A DNA stretch of 5,147 nt from DATAVK01 sp036267755 (GTDB lineage: Bacteria; Actinomycetota; Actinomycetes; JAFAQI01): assembly GCA_036267755.1 (NCBI GenBank), contig DATAVK010000135.1, positions 1 to 5,147 on the forward strand. Reading direction: 5' to 3'. A program made the translations under genes and the position numbers. Shown here piece by piece: positions 5,065 through 5,147 of the stretch; within the stretch, counting starts at the first letter, position 1, and the number at the start of each line of letters is the position of its first letter. The notes beneath the pieces are model-generated. The model worked only from the letters and a program-made list of their open reading frames with translations, made no database searches and had not been told where the DNA came from.

Positions 5065-5147
5065 GTGAACAGGGCCGAACTCATTGATCAGATCCGAGAC
5101 CGGTTGGGTGCGGACAAGAAGACCGCCGAGAGTGCGGTCGACGCAGT
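5065..5147 (+). CDS. hupB: HU-family nucleoid protein, N-terminal fragment (3' end outside window)
   Basis: Only 27 codons are visible, starting from GTG. The text (M)NRAELIDQIRDRLGADKK followed by TAESAVDA is the first helical segment of an HU/IHF-type DNA-bending protein, whose dimers compact and organise the chromosome. The match to actinobacterial HU N-termini (MNKAELID...LG.DR) is strong. The location directly after leuD is the place of hupB in mycobacteria, as I recall it. Whether this copy carries the long Lys/Ala-rich C-terminal tail of mycobacterial HupB or is a short HU cannot be told, because the window ends here. It appears to have its own promoter and leader rather than being read only from leuCD. 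Confidence 0.92.
   Translation, partial: MNRAELIDQIRDRLGADKKTAESAVDA

Noticed and set aside
1..5147. CRISPR array, insertion sequence ends or transposase
   Set aside because: I found no regularly spaced repeats, terminal inverted repeats flanking a gene, or transposase motifs.

Overview
This is a high-GC window (roughly two thirds G+C by eye) from an actinobacterium. The evidence is the arrangement gltX / tRNA-Gln / tRNA-Glu / IclR regulator (NdgR/LtbR type) / leuC / leuD / HU, the actinobacterial look of every conserved protein, use of GTG starts, and tRNA genes without an encoded CCA. As I recall it, Mycobacterium tuberculosis has the same order (gltS, two tRNAs, two small ORFs, Rv2989, leuC, leuD, hupB), and Streptomyces is similar. 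I cannot name a genus from the sequence.

Layout. Positions 1-771 hold the C-terminal half of glutamyl-tRNA synthetase, whose catalytic N-terminus lies outside the window. tRNA-Gln(CTG) at 804-875 and tRNA-Glu(CTC) at 910-982 follow on the same strand. An accessory pair comes next: a minus-strand HNH nuclease with two N-terminal Cys/His knuckles (1003-1569) and a divergent small P-loop kinase of the uridine-kinase type (1652-2197). The kinase converges on, and overlaps by 67 bp, a minus-strand IclR-family regulator (2131-2904). Divergent from the regulator is the leuC-leuD operon (2981-4951), encoding both subunits of isopropylmalate isomerase. A 113-bp intergenic region with a recognisable promoter and leader hairpin leads into the start of an HU gene (5065 to the window end).

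How the parts work together. The synthetase charges tRNA-Glu and, if it is non-discriminating as in most actinobacteria, also tRNA-Gln for later amidation, so enzyme and substrate tRNAs are neighbours. The IclR protein is the expected regulator of leuCD and probably of itself through the shared 76-bp divergent region, which contains two dyads. HU is a separate transcription unit. The HNH and kinase genes occupy the slot between tRNA-Glu and the regulator, the part of this neighbourhood most likely to vary between lineages.

Most of the window is conserved housekeeping DNA and I see no convincing undescribed system. The items most worth a second look are the HNH protein with its internally duplicated zinc-knuckle unit beside a tRNA gene, the operator-like dyads at the IclR/leuC junction, and the repeated GTCGAGG element and hairpin ahead of the HU gene.
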